From NCBI GenBank assembly GCA_013396755.1, contig VWZF01005684.1:458601-522600 (forward strand): a stretch of DNA of 64,000 bases. The letters are read 5' to 3'. The stretch comes from Sclerurus mexicanus. Taxonomy: Eukaryota > Chordata > Aves > Passeriformes > Furnariidae. Made by a program: the position numbers and the translations under genes. The notes below the pieces were generated by a model. The model was given only the letters and a program-made list of their open reading frames with translations, was not told where the DNA came from and did not search any database. Shown piece by piece: positions 23,710 through 34,890 of this stretch (position 1 is its first letter; each line of letters begins with the position of its first letter).

Positions 23710-23950
23710 CCTTATGAATCTAATTTATAGGCTGGAGTGGCAGGAATTTCCTTGTGTTGCTCTTTAGGTGCTCTCCTGCTGACCTGAGGTCTCTCTCCAG
23801 GCTTTGGGTGTCTATTGCTGACTCTGGTATCAAACTGATCTGAGTGGGATGGATTATAGTTCTCCTCCAGAGGCAACTTTAGCTTAAACCCTCTTCACCA
23901 GCTTGGCAAGCCTATGCCTGAAGGTGCCCTTCCACTTCACTCACAATCCT
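23710..23950 (-). mobile_element. CR1 LINE copy, upstream portion (end of ORF1)
   Basis: After the LTR the same CR1 copy resumes. On the minus strand, near 23940-23875, it reads WKGTFRHRLAKLVKRV. This corresponds to the family's GKGIFGERLAKLVKRAL at the end of the ORF1 esterase-like domain, followed by the spacer between ORF1 and ORF2. It carries stops. Together with 22080-23261 it forms one CR1 copy that reached back into ORF1, longer than most copies here, before being deleted and interrupted. The 5' end is lost near 23950. Confidence 0.75.
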
Positions 23951-26900
23951 TCCTCCAAGGAGCAATGGTAGTGAATCTTACCACCTATTGCCTTTATAAG
24001 CTTTCCTTTTCTGCCATGGGTGGTGGATGTTCATTTGCTGCTGGAATGTTAGACTTGTTTCTGATTTCAACTTCATCATTTAGCATACCATTGATTTTCT
24101 TACCATTATTGATGATTCTCAGCCTGATCGCTTTCCCCTGCAGATCACCTGTTTGTTTTCCAAGAGATTTCCTGGGGACACTCCTTCTCCAAAGTACTTC
24201 CCCTCCTTACTTATCTCTACTGCAAAGAAAATGTAGCAGACATCTCTTATTCACTTTAGAAACAGAGAGGAGTTTGTGGCCTCTGCCACACACCAGTCAA
24301 GGCCTGGGAGCAAATAAAATGCTGTTTCACCATACAACATATTTATCAAGATTTTCCATATAATGTGATATTTGCTAACTTTCCTTAATCTCCATTTTTT
24401 TTCTACCACTGTTTTTTAAGTACTTCCATGAGGTCATATCTTACTTCCTAGGATTTGCAGCAGAAACAACTGGATTCAGCCTTCCTCTTCTTCATATCTG
24501 GTTAGCCTATTTATCATCAGATCCTTGGACAGCATTAGAGCTTTCATCTCATTTAAAAAGATTGAATATACCCAGGAAGCCTTATCAAACACTCCACGAA
24601 CACTCATGGCATAAAACCCACTAAAACAAAAATATCACCAACTTTTTTGACATTCTTTTTTTAAACCAAGACTTTTCTTCTTTGCTGTCCTGTGTTTCTC
24701 CCTTTCCTAGTTATTGGCCTGATGACCTTTCCAAACCTTTCAAAAAAAAATGAAATCAGACAACCATCAGACAGCAATTAGAAAATGGTTCCAGTGGAGG
24801 TTTTGACCTTGAAAGGTACTAATGAAAGAACCCAGTGTGTCATTTTGGGCGATGGACATTCTGGTTCTACAATAAATTATAAGTTTTGAATGAATGATCC
24901 TGTGGAAAAACTACTTTGCCTATGAGAATTTCAGTTGGTTATACAGTGTCTGCTCAAAATACCATTGAGAGGAGTATGCACTATATTTTCTAAGGACCAT
25001 AATTGGTCCTTGGAACAAATTGCAGCATCTCTGAAATCACTCACACACATTAGGCTCAAGGAATACACAGCCTGATAAAAAGCACATAACACACATTTCA
25101 GATCACATTTGCACAGAGAAAGTCATTAATCAATCACAATTCATATGAGCTACTGGTATCCCTACATAGGAGGCAGATAGAAGTCTGGTGATTTTGAATC
25201 ATGATATAACCTTGGAAATCCCTTTTCAGTTGCACCAATAAGCATACCAATCAATCACTAATAGTTCCTAGTTCCTGAAACAATTATTTAAACTATAATA
25301 AGATCTAAGATTTTTGATTTTATCAAGAAGTCTCTAACCACGCAAGTTATATCTTCCTTTTTTGTTTTAAACGTGCGTCTTCTGGTATCACTTTTCTCAG
25401 ACCTTTTCATATTTTTTAGCCTTTATGTACATTGCAATAGATATTTAAGCACCACTCATTGTCAAACCTATATTAGTTTTCAGACAGCCATCTTGAATAC
25501 CTTAGCATTACATACCTTGGCTCCACTTGGGCCCTTCCACCTTAATTTAGGTTCATGGATAGCTTCCATTGAATTTTATAACTTGAGTTGGGCATTGTGC
25601 TGCCACAGCCACGCTCAGTGGTTACTTAAAGTGATCAAATCCCATGTGTGCAAGCTTTGCACCTTCTATCCAACTTCAAGAAAAAACAGCAATTAATTTT
25701 TCCCCACTGTCTATTGTGGCTCAGACTTTAACAGTGCCATATCTCTGATGTCCATGTCAGACACCAAGACAGCATCACTCCACAGATTTTCCAGATGGCC
25801 AAAAGTCTAAATATGAGGATTGTTGACTTCAAGTAGCCAAATGCAGACAGTGTCTTTGTCACAGAGATTCCTTATACTCTTAAAAAGTAAAAATATTCCT
25901 CAGACTTACCCAACACTCTGTGGCACTTTTACTCCTATTTTTATAAAGCTCAGATTTTCTGTATAAGCCATTGATCTTGTTAGCCTCTTTGTTTGTTTCA
26001 AGACCATCCAAGTTCATGCATGCAAGAATCCATTTTGAAGCCCAAGGAGGCCAACACAGCTGGTTTTAACCATGTCAGTGTCAAGTCACATTCAAATGGA
26101 TTTCCTTCTCCATGCACAAAAGCAGCTATTTTTAAAAACTGTGTAACTGCACACATCTGGGAATGCTTACAGTACTAGTAATCCCTATATAGTATATGTT
26201 GTCATCACTAGCAGGAATTCCCTCTTCCTTGACCACAGGCCAAAAGAATACAACTTTTTGAAGCAGCTCTGGTATATTTGGGCTTAATTTCAGATTTTTG
26301 GCCATAGACTTACCATAGATTATTAGTAAAGTTTCGGTTCCAGAAGTTTCTACAATGCAGTACAGTCATTGTACCATGCTACAAATCCAGAGATGTGTAT
26401 GCCACACTATATTCTTTATTGTCCTACACCTTTCAGCTCTTGCTGAAGAAACAAACTACAATGAGTAGTCAAGGATAGTGAACATCCATGCTTTTTGATA
26501 GATTTCCAATAATCTCCAACAGCTCTCTCTTCTCTGATGAGGTTACTTGGTCAGATGGCTACTAAGTGGTTTGGTGTTCTTCAGAAAACAGCTTATGCTA
26601 CCCCCATCCAAGGGATCTATCTTGGCTTTTTGCTCCTTTAAAAAAGATTGGCAATGTTCTAGAACAAGAGTTTCTCATTCCCCTTCATGCACTTTTCTTA
26701 GTCACACTTCTAACAGATTCACTGCTTCATGCTATGCAGCAACCCTCCCTTTTGTTGAGTATTTGCTGGGTTTGAGCGTTATTCGGCAAAACTGTCAGTG
26801 AATTGTTTCTGTTTCAAGGAATTCTGCTAATTTCATCCCATTAAGAAAATTTAAAGACAAGACTCAACAAATCCCTCCTCTTCAGTGAGCTCCCACTCAT

Positions 26901-29186
26901 TTATCTAGCTGTCATTATGATTTCTATGCCTGAAGCCAGGAAACAATTCACTGAAAAAAACAACTGTGAAAGCTTACTGCTTTCTTGCAATTTGCCTCAC
27001 CTAGCCCACACCTGCATGAAGAACTCATACGGACGAAATTTTAGAATGTTTTCCCTCACACTCATTAACAAGTTATTTGTCCTATAGTCATCCGAACCAG
27101 CTATTATTTCAACCCTTATATTTTTGCTTTCCAGCTTTACTTGTCACATTCAGAGGTCAAAATACCCAGGGCCAGTCATCTCAGTTTTGGATAAATGCAT
27201 GCTATCAACGAAAAGCCAGTTGATTTCAATGAGTTAGAAGGATTTACATTGTGTCAGGAAGCAACAAAGGCAAGCCACAGGCTGAGGATGATCTAGCACA
27301 GGCTGACCAGGGCACAGTCCCACATGAATACAGTACATAGACCAGACTACTCATTGGTAACAGGACATCCTGGTAGTCCCAGAGAATGTAAAATGATGAA
27401 CCAGGTTCAGAGACCACACAGGCTCTCCAGCCAGGAATAAAGGGAAAAAGGACAGGAGATAAGGCTATAACACAAGTCCAAAGTCAACACAGAAAACAAA
27501 GACAAGAGAGAAGACAGACAATAAAGTAAATCTAAAGAACACAAGCTACCTATAACACAGGTCTGAGGTCTGTCTGGGAGTTAGGGAAACACCAGAAGTC
27601 CTAAGCTGGAGCTGAAATGGGGCTTCTGGGTCTGTGGGCAGGGTTGTGGACAGAAGCCCCATGTGAGGCTGCTTAGAGAGGATAAGACCTATTGGTGGTC
27701 TCAGAGCTCTGATATTTTGCAGTTTCTATTTATTTTCTACATGTTTACTCCTTGGATTTCATTTTTATGACATCTATTAACAGTTTTCCTTGCCCAGAGT
27801 CACCTGGCCACTGCACTTCAATCAAACCTGTGTTACTGCTCTCCAGCTGCCTAGACCAAAACTACAATTTTAAGGTCACTCTTGCAGTTTTATTTGCTGC
27901 ATCTAGTTTATATCCTTCCATTTCTCCAACAACTGAATGACTTTTCATATCTGATACTCATGACTGTCAGCTCTACCCAAATTTATAGATATGTTTTTTG
28001 TGTCCAGATCATTGTTTTCTTTTCCACAGAAAGACCAAATAACTGAATTTGGGGGGTTCCCCTTAATTTTCATTACTGCAAAAGCATTTGCAATAGTACT
28101 CAGACAGGTTTTTCTTGGGCCTGTTTCAGAAGGGCACCTCACAGACCTTTACAAGATCTGGGTAGACCAGAATCTTTTAAAGGTTGTGATCTGCTATACA
28201 AGCAGAGCTTGACTGGGCAAGCTGTTTCATAGGAAAACACTCAATTCCTCCAGCTCCAATCTTCACATTCACTTACTCTGATCAGTTTTCAAAACAGGAT
28301 ATTGAGACAAATGACTTACACTGGTTTTCCTCCATCTTTTACTACACTAACCTTCTGAACTTTTCATGGGCGGCAAACCCAGTAACACAGATATTACAGG
28401 TGTCTTTCATAACTTGGGCACAGCGCTTGCCCAGTTCCACATCCTAACTAGTTTCTTCTAAAGCCTGTAGCTCCTTCCTTTGCTTAGTGGTGGGATTTGA
28501 CTGCTCTCTGAATTCAGATTGAAGTTCCCTTCTGTTTAGTGGAAGTACATTTGCCATTTGCTACCACGATTTGCTCCAGCTTGGTCCCACAGGAATAGAG
28601 ATCATCAGATTGCTCCTTGGAAACTGGATCCTGCTTCAAGCACCTGCACAGGTTCTTTTCACTGAGAAGCTGTCTGACATTTATCTGTCTGTGAATTGGC
28701 TCTATTACAAGTCACAGATGATGGGCTCGCAATGTCTTTGTTTAATTGAGAATAAATGTGTAAAGTAAAATGGCATGAATATTTTATCCCAGGTGCAATT
28801 ATCTTACAGACCTTTGCTGCAAATATTTATGCAAAATTAGTGCTCCCTTTTTAATTTATGGCAATTGTCCAACTTCTCTTTCACCTCTCTTTCTTTGCCT
28901 CAGACAATTCAGCAAGCCATGTATCTTGGCCAGCTTCTTGAAAACACCTTTGACTTGCACTTAAGTTTCAGGTGTAGGGATGCCATTGCATAAGAATTTA
29001 AGCCATTGATACATCTCCTACATGTTTGGAAACCAAAATGTCAGTAAAGCTCCACCTGACTCACTACAACAATTTAGTGGGAAATAAAGACAGCAACCAC
29101 ATAACTCATGTTACACTGTTATGAAGCTATTCACAAGGCCTGCACTAACATGTTGATATTCCACAAATGAAGTTCATAGTATGAAA
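23951..29186. other. Presumed intron, nothing recognised
   Basis: About 5.2 kb with no recognised gene, RNA or repeat family. Composition is ordinary and AT-rich. A few open frames of 60-150 codons (for example at 23914-24363, plus strand) have no matching family, no convincing splice borders and biased composition, so they are not called. Confidence 0.5.
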
Positions 29187-29535
29187 ACACAGAATCATTG
29201 AATGGCTTGTGTTGGAAGCGACATTAAAGACCATATAGTTCCAACCCTCCTAACATGAGCAGGGTTCCCTTCCACTAGACCATGCTGCTCAAAAGCCTCA
29301 TCCGACTTGGCCTTGAACACTTCCAGGGATGGGGCATCCACAGCTTCTTGGGACAACTTGTTCCAGTGTCTCACCACCCTCACAGTAAAGAATTTCTTCT
29401 TAATATCTAATGTAAATCTCTCTCCTCTTTTAGTTTAAAACCCTTCCCTCTTGTCCTGTAACTATTTTCCTGTATAATAAGTCACCCTTCCTCTCTTTTT
29501 GAGCTGCTTTAGTGGTGTATACTACAAGGTGGAAA
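29187..29535 (-). mobile_element. CR1 LINE 3' end
   Basis: The plus strand begins ACAGAATCATTGAATGG and continues through the CR1 3' region. Minus-strand translation gives MRVVRHWNKLSQEAVDAPSL and EVFKAKSDEA, the C-terminus of ORF2, where family copies read RVVRHWNRLPREVVDAPSLE. The 5' side fades out near 29535. It lies about 200 bases from the CpG island, in the first intron of the proposed gene. Confidence 0.93.
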
Positions 29536-29802
29536 ACTGAGCTGTGCTTACAACTCCTGGGTGTCACTATTTCCGGCAACTTGTGCTTTTATAATGCTCA
29601 TTTCCACAGGTGTCCAAGAACCTTCACGTCTCCTCCCTCCCCACACAAGCCTCCAGGACAAGTCCATTAAAAAAGATATCTCAGGGCTACAAAGCCGCCA
29701 TTAGCCCTGCCTAGCCCAAGATCTTTACTCGGGGATTTATTTGCGGCGGGCAGGGGGGCTCCAGCTCCAGCGCGAACCTCCCCCGGCCCCCTCTCCGCTT
29801 AC

Positions 29803-30345
29803 CCCGGGCGATGCCGCGGGCAGGCGGCGCCGCGGGGGCCCGCTCCCTTCCCCGGCCCTTTGCCCGCTCCCTTCCCCGGCCCTTTTCCCGCTCCCTTCCC
29901 CGGCCCTTTGCCCGCTCCCTTCCCCGACCCTTTCCCCGCTCCCTTCCCCGGCCCTTTCCCCGATCCCTTCCCCGATCCCTTCCCCGATCCCTTCCCCGCT
30001 CCCGGCCCCGCGGCTGCCAGCGGAGGGCGCTCGCCCCGCTTCCCGGGGGCGGCGGGCAGCGGCGTGGGCGGTGGGTGGGTGCGAGGGTGAGGGAGCATCC
30101 TCCTTTCTCCCTCCGGCTGCGGCCGCGGCCCCCGCCTCGTCCCGCCGGGGAGAAGGGGCGAGGGGAGCGCCGTGTGAGCCCGCGGGGCGCTGGGGGAGGC
30201 GCTGGGAGCCCCGCTGGGAGCCCCGCTGGGAGCCCCGCTGGGAGCCCCGCTGGGAGCCCCGCTGGGAGCCCCGCTGGCCGGGGCTGCCCGGGAGGCAGCG
30301 AAACGCTGGTCTCGCCCCGGCTGCGCGGCACCGGCCAGCATCGTC
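29803..30345 (-). CDS. Candidate first exon, low-complexity N-terminus
   Basis: On the minus strand the island ends in CATCGCCCGGG|GTAAGC, a strong donor. The frame that leaves two bases (GG) at the junction would form a glycine codon with the first base of the 8463-8616 exon, giving ...CPRHRP-G-TELGV.... That frame is open from ATGs near 30353 and 30338. The second has A at -3 and begins MLAGAAQPGRD. The predicted peptide is Ala/Gly/Pro-rich, with GAPS tetrapeptides (about residues 25-50) and a Gly-Lys-rich run of GKGA/GKGS/GKGP tetrapeptides (about residues 110-165), both encoded by the 12-bp DNA arrays. Every frame here is nearly stop-free because of the GC content, so openness is not evidence. 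The call rests on the donor and the phase match, which has a one-in-three chance of being accidental. It may instead be 5' UTR. Confidence 0.3.
29841..30008. repeat. Tandem array of 12-bp units, left array
   Basis: Fourteen consecutive 12-base units of the type CGCTCCCTTCCC. The first ten alternate between CGCTCCCTTCCC and CGGCCCTTTGCC forms and so make five 24-bp repeats; after that the period drops to 12 (CGATCCCTTCCC). Because 12 is a multiple of three, the array is open in several frames and codes for a tetrapeptide repeat on the minus strand. The minus strand is strongly G-run-rich. Confidence 0.95.
30189..30284. repeat. Tandem array of 12-bp units, right array
   Basis: Eight units, of which six (30201-30272) are identical GCTGGGAGCCCC; the first and last are variants. 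On the minus strand each unit encodes Gly-Ala-Pro-Ser in the frame that fits the downstream exon. Perfect identity suggests recent expansion and probably copy-number polymorphism. Confidence 0.95.
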
Positions 30346-30390
30346 CGCGGCATCGGGATAACGCTTCTGACCCACTCTCCTTTTTTGTTT

Positions 30391-33300
30391 AGCGCTTTTT
30401 TTATTATTATTTTATTTATTTATTTAACAAAAAATACCCCCTCTACATTTTTTGATAATTTAACGGCACATGATTTAAATCAATATAAAATTCAAATACT
30501 TTTGTGCCACCTGTTGGATTTTGCCACTAATTACATGTAGCTGGAAGCACACTGCTGTGTGCAGCCTGCGAGGTGTTGCCGTCAGTGTTACCGGCTGTCC
30601 TTACGAAAATACTACTTTGTTTGTTGTTTAGAAATCTTTTCTCTCCGGGCAGGTGGATAGAGCTGTTTTTTTCCTCATAAAAAAATCTAACCTATAGATT
30701 ACATACTACATTCAGTGGAGTCTCAGTGTGATGTGGTGCTGGTATCGGAGTTCCTATGATAAAGCAGTAATAATTATTTGGGAAGGTTATTAATAGAAGG
30801 AACTCCAGGCTGAAGGTTTGGCAGGCAGAAATGGCCAATTCTAGACACACAAAGCCATAAATGCACCTGACAGTATCCGTGTTTCGGGAAAGGGAAGATT
30901 ACTCCAGGCCTGTGCTTTCCTCACACCTGTGAATACACAAACAAGTACCAGCACTACTGCTCAGACTATCAATCATGGGCAGTCATACAACACAAAGCAT
31001 GGCAAGTGTTATACAGCTGCGACTCTCTCAAAAAATAATTTTGTCTGACCCCTCTTCAATACCTGTCAAGTCACAATGTCAGGAGATATTTTATTGTATA
31101 AGAATAACCTGATTTTATTTCACATTGCAGTGGCCACGTTTGTTTGTTATATAGTAATATTTCTTAGAATGACCAGGTGTAAATGAACTGCAAATAAAAC
31201 CACATCTCTATAAGAATTTGAAAATTAATCAGCAATTTTATCAGGATTTCACTAGAACAGAAAATTATTGACCTGTGGGTTTTCAGCTGTCTTACTTGTT
31301 ATTCCTTATCTGCATGTAATCACACCACAGATACCTTACTGTTCTTTGAGATCAGGAGGTATAGAAGCAGGTAGAGAAATGCAAGTGCCTGGAGAAGGAA
31401 TGGCTACTCTTTCTTCTTCCCAACTGTAAATGTTAAACTGAATGTGGGAGGTCTCCATGATGGCACTTTCATACAGTGACAGGCCCATCACTGTTTCTCA
31501 TGAAATCGTGGGTTAGAGCCATCTCTTCAACAAATGGGAAAGTACACTAGAACCAAGAAATGTTCTTCCATGGCAACATCAGAAATAAGTAAAGCACCAA
31601 AATTGCTTTTAATTTGCCTCCATTTGCATTTTCTTATATTATTTGCCCATTTTTATGCAGAGAGTACACAGGGCCAGTAATGCATAAAACTGGGGGTTGG
31701 TATGGTTTTTGGTTTTGTGTACAAACACAACCATCTTTTTGGTATGTATGTTTCCATTGTGTATTGTACTTTTATGTTAAAATTCACAAGTTTAGAAAGA
31801 TATGAAGTACATTTCATGAAAATATACACACTTTCTAAATTGTTTGTGCTTTTTAACCCAAATCTAGCAAGAGACGAAAGTACAAAATTAAACTACAAGC
31901 GTAGTGAACTGTATCAGTCAAATAGTGCGTACAGTACAGTATTTCAATGCTCATATCTGTCAGTCTGATTCACAGAAGGCTTTAGTTAAAAATCTGGCTG
32001 AGACTTCTATTAGCAAACAGTATCTATAAACTGATTCAATTGACCACAATTTTATTGACTTTGGATTTTGCGATAATCCTGCTTCAAAATCTTCTCTGGT
32101 TTTATGAAAACAATTTTCCACTGTTTGAACAGTCATAAATGCCCACAAAATGTACAAGATGACAGAAAAACACACCAAGTAAAATTAAAGTGTTTACACA
32201 CCAGTACTTAACTCTTGGCAAGTGCTTAAGTGACTTCACAAGATGCAAATCAGTGCACATTGCATATTACACATTGTCTTTTTAGACCAGTCTGTAGGCA
32301 ACATGAACACGTCCTGGGGCCCTGACACAATGGCTGTTTTTTTGTTCAGTTTCTATAGACTCATAAATAGCATCTGAGGCTTTAGTTCCTAATGTGGTAA
32401 AAAAATATGATGGCTTGCACTAAACTGAAACTCAGGCATTTAAAAAAATGCACAACTGACTTCTCTGCTTTCGTTCCCATCAACTTCCCTCTCGTGTGGA
32501 TTATATTAATTATTTCTGGTCATATTATTTCTACACATTCAAATAAGCTAAGAAGCAGGGAAAATTCTTACACCATTCAAGATCTTCTCTACAAGAGAAA
32601 AAAAAATGCCTTTAAAAGAAGCAGTTGGAGCTCCCACTTAGGTAGCACTTTTGAAACCAATTGTAAATAAGTTGATGAAATCTTTTGTGCAGTGGAATTT
32701 ATGATTTAAGGAACCTTTCTTAGAGTGGAGGAGTCAGTAGAAGTTTAGTCATTGTAAGCCAAAATCCAAAGAGAAGTATATCAATTAAGGGGGAAACAGT
32801 GATTTTTCTAATCCTCTTTCTTTAAAAACCTGGGTAGACCTCTTTGATGCAAACAAGGTTAGGAGAAAAACATTTGGCTTAGTATTGATACCAACCCTTT
32901 CTTGATCAAAGAACTATACAAGAACTAAAAGTGGCACCCTACAAGAATGTCAGAGACCTGCAGAAGTCATGACACATATGATGTCTCAGCTGCATGAAGT
33001 CACAAGGAATGCAAATGCAAACATTCAGTGGAAGGGAGAAAGGCCAGGAGGAAGGGTAGGATGGAGGAGGGGAAAGAGGGAAAGAGACCTTCCCTTGCTG
33101 AATGATCTCTTTGCAGTTTGAACTGCAGAATGAGATAGACCTTTCGAGTGACAGACATGCCTGGAGGCAAGCCCAGAGAAGGAAATCCTGCACAGAAAGA
33201 GGAAGAAGTGAGGAAAGAAGAAGGAAAGTTAATGGATTAATCTAGGAAGGCCTCTTAGGAAATGCCCTTAGCCTCTTCTTCCTGACAAAGCACTTAACAC

Positions 33301-34655
33301 TACCTAGGTTATGACTTTCATCCAAAGACATGCTTTTCAATTCCTCCATGATTTTTCATTGCTGTGCTATGATTTCTCAACTCATATTTTTAGCTTTAAC
33401 ACATTTTACAGGCCACTCAGAAGAGAGTCAATTCCTTTTTTCCATTCCTCTGTATTGCAAAAGCTGTATGTTTTTCTCTTCTCCCTTTCCATATATTCCT
33501 TTGATTATGCCAGGAGCACTAATTTTGTTAACTGATCTGTGTGATACCTTGCTCAGTCCATGCCCTTCCTTACTTCTAAAGTAGACATAAAAAATGGGCT
33601 AATTAGGGGGCAGAGTAGTTGAAAATAGAAAAATCTAATATTTATTTCTTGGAATAGCAAGAGTTACATTCAGGCTTAATTTTGCCTGTAAAAAGAAGCC
33701 GCGCTGACTCCAAACAGGCTATAAAATATTTTCTGCAGATGTGGAAATACACTAATGTGGGCAGAGTTTGGAGAAATATGCACAGACCACGTAGAAGCAT
33801 ATGGGATGTAGTTTTCCTGGTTCATAAGATATATATTTTAGGTGACAGTCTGTGTTTCAATAACTGTGGGAGGAAACATGACTTTAAAAAGTGCACCCAC
33901 CTTCCTAGACAAAAGAAAAGATCAGCTTCTCAGAAAATTCTGTCACAGAGTCAGTTCTTACACAATGACACGCAATGCTAAATAAATAATTTTTTGAATT
34001 ACAAATTGTGAATTCATCACCCTGAATAAATGTTGTTCATCTGGGGGGATGGGGCAGAAGATGACCTAAGAATAATTGTCTAGAAGTATTTAAAAAATAA
34101 TCTGATTTGTCACTCCCATTGTGGAGTGCCAGCACAAAAGTTGTTGCCAGCTTTTAAAATCTCTTCTTTGACTTTCAAGTAATGTGTGTATGGTTAAAAG
34201 CCAGCTAGAGAACAGTGGTGTGTTTTGGTGATGCAAGGCAAATGGCACAATTTAAAATGTCATAAAAAATCTACTCTCTTTACTTAAATAAGGCCTTTCT
34301 TTCCTTTAGTCATGCTTGGATGTCCTATTCAATGTAGTTAACAGACTGATATTAGCAAGAATTAATGTGCAAAAGTAATGCCCTCACTTTGCATTTGGTA
34401 ACACAGTTTCTTCAAGATAAGGGTTTTTTCAGCTGTTTAAAAAGTTCAATGACCAACTATGCATTCAAGTAAAAGGAGCTTTTCTTGCTGGTCAAAAAAA
34501 TGTGACCCCATTCTCCATCATTGCCCTAAGTACCTGTAAGCTGAAGGTTGTATTCTTCCCTCTAGTTCACACTAGCAAAATTTATCTACAAGTGTCAGCA
34601 GGAAGCAGTCAATTTACCTGACAAACCATAAAACAATATTTTATGTTGTAAAGAA
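30391..34655. other. Presumed intergenic DNA upstream of the CpG island
   Basis: AT-rich DNA beginning with a (TTTA/TTA)n patch at 30398-30425. No recognised genes or repeat families. A plus-strand open frame of 99 codons at 33682-33981 has no recognisable domains and stands alone. Confidence 0.5.
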
Positions 34656-34890
34656 ACTTTGGACTCTGCCAATGTGCCAGTCAATAGGTAAGTACGATGA
34701 ATCATCAAGCAAATGATTCGGGGCATGGGGAAAAGAATAAATCTAGCTTTAGCCCACATGCCAATCAATCAGAGATTGCCTGAAGAATCATGGAACACTT
34801 TTGGAGACACTTAAAAAATTTCTGGGCTCTGCCAGAATGCTGGGCCAATCAATCATGGTGCAGGTGATGAATCATGAAACACACTCGGCA
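34656..34890. repeat. Three diverged 85-bp tandem copies
   Basis: Three imperfect direct copies with a period of 84-86 bases. The best conserved parts are CCAATCAATCA (34761 and 34845; CCAGTCAATAG at 34677) and GATGAATCAT (34696 and 34866; GAAGAATCAT at 34782), plus CTCTGCCA-type starts. Copies two and three carry ATCAATCA, whose complement TGATTGAT is the classic PBX-HOX composite site. It could be a decayed minisatellite or a repeated regulatory module; the sequence alone cannot decide. Confidence 0.7.

Larger units (their letters stand above)
29740..30390. promoter_or_regulatory. CpG island, probable promoter
   Basis: A sharp island of very GC-rich, CpG-rich sequence in otherwise AT-rich DNA, with edges near 29740 and 30390. 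It contains GGGCGG-type Sp1/KLF boxes (for example GTGGGCGGTGGG near 30064 and GGGGGCGGCGGGC near 30045). There is no TATA box at the minus-strand entry. Unmethylated CpG islands of this kind normally mark vertebrate promoters. A strong minus-strand donor at its left edge (29802/29803) and the exon at 8463-8616 on the same strand suggest transcription leftwards, starting near 30300-30390. A divergent plus-strand RNA cannot be excluded. Confidence 0.75.

Noticed and set aside
29711..30392. Six long overlapping frames (76-212 codons) as separate genes
   Set aside because: All frames on both strands are open because the island is GC-rich and built of 12-bp repeats. Only the minus-strand frame tied to a donor and phase match is retained, at low confidence.
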